From an uncultured Caulobacteraceae bacterium (GTDB lineage Bacteria > Pseudomonadota > Alphaproteobacteria > Caulobacterales > Caulobacteraceae), in the NCBI GenBank assembly GCA_903884915.1, contig CAISGS010000091.1:1-7423 (forward strand): DNA of 7,423 nt, in the 5' to 3' direction. Positions 6,366 to 7,423 of this stretch are shown piece by piece. The position numbers and the translations under genes were made by a program. The first letter of the stretch is position 1. Every line of letters starts with the position of its first letter. The notes beneath the pieces are model-generated. The model was not told where the DNA came from. It saw only the letters and a list, made by a program, of their open reading frames with translations, and searched no databases.

Positions 6366-6369
6366 AAGG
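6366..6369 (+). promoter_or_regulatory. Shine-Dalgarno of ctpA
   Basis: AAGG with 5 nt spacing to ATG at 6375. The ctpA frame has a stop at 6321-6323 and no other start between that stop and this ATG, so the start is well fixed. Confidence 0.6.
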
Positions 6370-6374
6370 TCGCC

Positions 6375-7423
6375 ATGCGCAAGTCCCTCCTGATCGGTGT
6401 TTCCTGCTTTGTCCTCGGCGCGGGGAGCATGGCCTATATCAGTCAGAGCGCTCGGGCCTCGGCCAACGCGCCGCGCGGCGATACCTTCAGAATGCTGGAA
6501 CTGTTCAGCGACGTCCTGTCGACGGTGCAGAGCCAATATGTCGCCCCTACGGACGACAAGAAGCTGATTGAAGCGGCCATCGACGGCATGCTGACCTCGC
6601 TTGATCCCCATTCAGGCTATCTCAATCCGCAAAGCCTTGCCGAAATGCGCGATCAAACGCGCGGCGAATATGGCGGGCTAGGCATTGAGGTGACCAGCGA
6701 AGAGGGCGCGGTGAAGATCATCTCGCCCATGGACGACACCCCCGCCGCACGGGCCGGTTTGCAAGCGGGCGACTATATCACCGCAATCAATGGCCAGAGC
6801 CTTTTGGGCCTAGCCCTCAATGATGCCGTCAAGCAGATGCGCGGCAAGGCTGGTGAGGCCCTGACCCTGACGGTCGTACGCGGCAAGACCGAACCCTTTG
6901 ACGTCAAGCTGGTTCGGGAAATCATCAATGTGAAGTCGGCCAAGGCGCGGATGGAAGGCGACTATGGCTATCTGCGGGTCTCGGCCTTCAACGAAAAGAC
7001 CACCGCAGAGGCGACCGCCGCCCTGCAGGAGCTGATGGCCAAGAACCCCAACATGAAGGGGCTGGTCCTTGACCTGCGCAACAATCCCGGCGGCCTGCTC
7101 GACCAAGCGATCGGGATTTCCGACATGTTCCTCAGTGGCGGCGAAGTGGTGTCTCAGCGCGGGCGCGACGCCAAGGACATTGAACGCTACAATGCTCAGG
7201 CCGGAGACCTGACCGGCGGCCTGCCCATGACGGTGCTGATCAATTCCGGCTCGGCCTCGGCGGCGGAGATCGTTGCCGGCGCCCTGCAAGACCGCAAGCG
7301 CGCGGAACTGGTCGGTCTCACCAGCTTTGGGAAGGGCTCGGTCCAGACGGTCATCCCCCTTCGCGGCGGTGCCGACGGTGCCCTCAAGCTGACCACGGCG
7401 CGCTATTACACCCCCTCGGGCCG
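6375..7423 (+). CDS. ctpA: S41 carboxy-terminal processing protease, 5' part (3' end outside window)
   Basis: Serine protease of the CTP/Prc/tail-specific family, exported and acting in the periplasm on C-termini of envelope proteins. 349 codons are visible and the frame is open at the window end. The N-terminus (MRKSLLIGVSCFVLGAGSMA) is a signal peptide or membrane anchor. Next come a helical region (about 36-95) with the family's MLTSLDPHSGYL, a PDZ domain (about 96-180; GEYGGLGIEV, then ARAGLQAGDYITAINGQSL), and the protease core with YGYLRVSAFNEKT, GLVLDLRNNPGGLLDQA (229-245) and INSGSASAAEIVAGALQD (289-306). Predicted nucleophile Ser295 and general base Lys320 (GLTSFGKGSVQ), with Gln324, are spaced 25 and 29 residues apart, the same as Ser309, Lys334 and Gln338 of B. 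subtilis CtpB, so it should be active. It lies 218 nt behind envC, a pairing common in proteobacteria. Confidence 0.95.
   Translation, partial: MRKSLLIGVSCFVLGAGSMAYISQSARASANAPRGDTFRMLELFSDVLSTVQSQYVAPTDDKKLIEAAIDGMLTSLDPHSGYLNPQSLAEMRDQTRGEYGGLGIEVTSEEGAVKIISPMDDTPAARAGLQAGDYITAINGQSLLGLALNDAVKQMRGKAGEALTLTVVRGKTEPFDVKLVREIINVKSAKARMEGDYGYLRVSAFNEKTTAEATAALQELMAKNPNMKGLVLDLRNNPGGLLDQAIGISDMFLSGGEVVSQRGRDAKDIERYNAQAGDLTGGLPMTVLINSGSASAAEIVAGALQDRKRAELVGLTSFGKGSVQTVIPLRGGADGALKLTTARYYTPSG

Overview
The window is a compact, high-GC stretch of bacterial housekeeping genes, all on the + strand. Protein style and gene order point to an alphaproteobacterium, probably of the Caulobacterales or a close relative: ObgE with a short acidic tail, ProA ending in a typical alphaproteobacterial C-terminus, the order obg-proB-proA-nadD-rsfS-rlmH followed by an EnvC-type protein and CtpA, and strong depletion of GANTC. 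This placement is inferred from recognition; no search was run.

Layout. 1-751: 3' part of obg (cgtA), its N-terminus lost at the window edge. 748-1872: proB, overlapping obg by 4 nt. 1957-3246: proA, after an 84-nt gap that can fold into a hairpin reaching the proA Shine-Dalgarno. 3212-3883: nadD, overlapping proA by 35 nt. 3958-4410: rsfS, most likely starting at a CTG codon behind a strong Shine-Dalgarno. 4414-4441: a strong hairpin. 4458-4931: rlmH. 4987-6156: a secreted coiled-coil/LytM protein of the EnvC type with a degenerate active site. 6157-6374: a 218-nt non-coding gap with an imperfect nested inverted repeat. 6375 to the end: 5' part of ctpA, an S41 carboxy-terminal processing protease, cut by the window edge before its stop.

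How the genes fit together. ObgE, RsfS and RlmH all act on the large ribosomal subunit: assembly GTPase, anti-association factor, and methylation of 23S rRNA helix 69. ProB and ProA are the first two steps of proline synthesis from glutamate. NadD makes the dinucleotide precursor of NAD. The EnvC-type protein and CtpA are envelope proteins, and their pairing fits control of peptidoglycan hydrolysis during division.

I found no mobile element, CRISPR array, tRNA, rRNA, prophage or defence gene, and no sign of a new multigene system. No gene-free stretch exceeds 300 nt. The points worth a second look are small-scale: the rsfS start codon, RNA structures ahead of proA, rlmH and ctpA, the distribution of GANTC sites, and the loss of metal ligands in the LytM domain.
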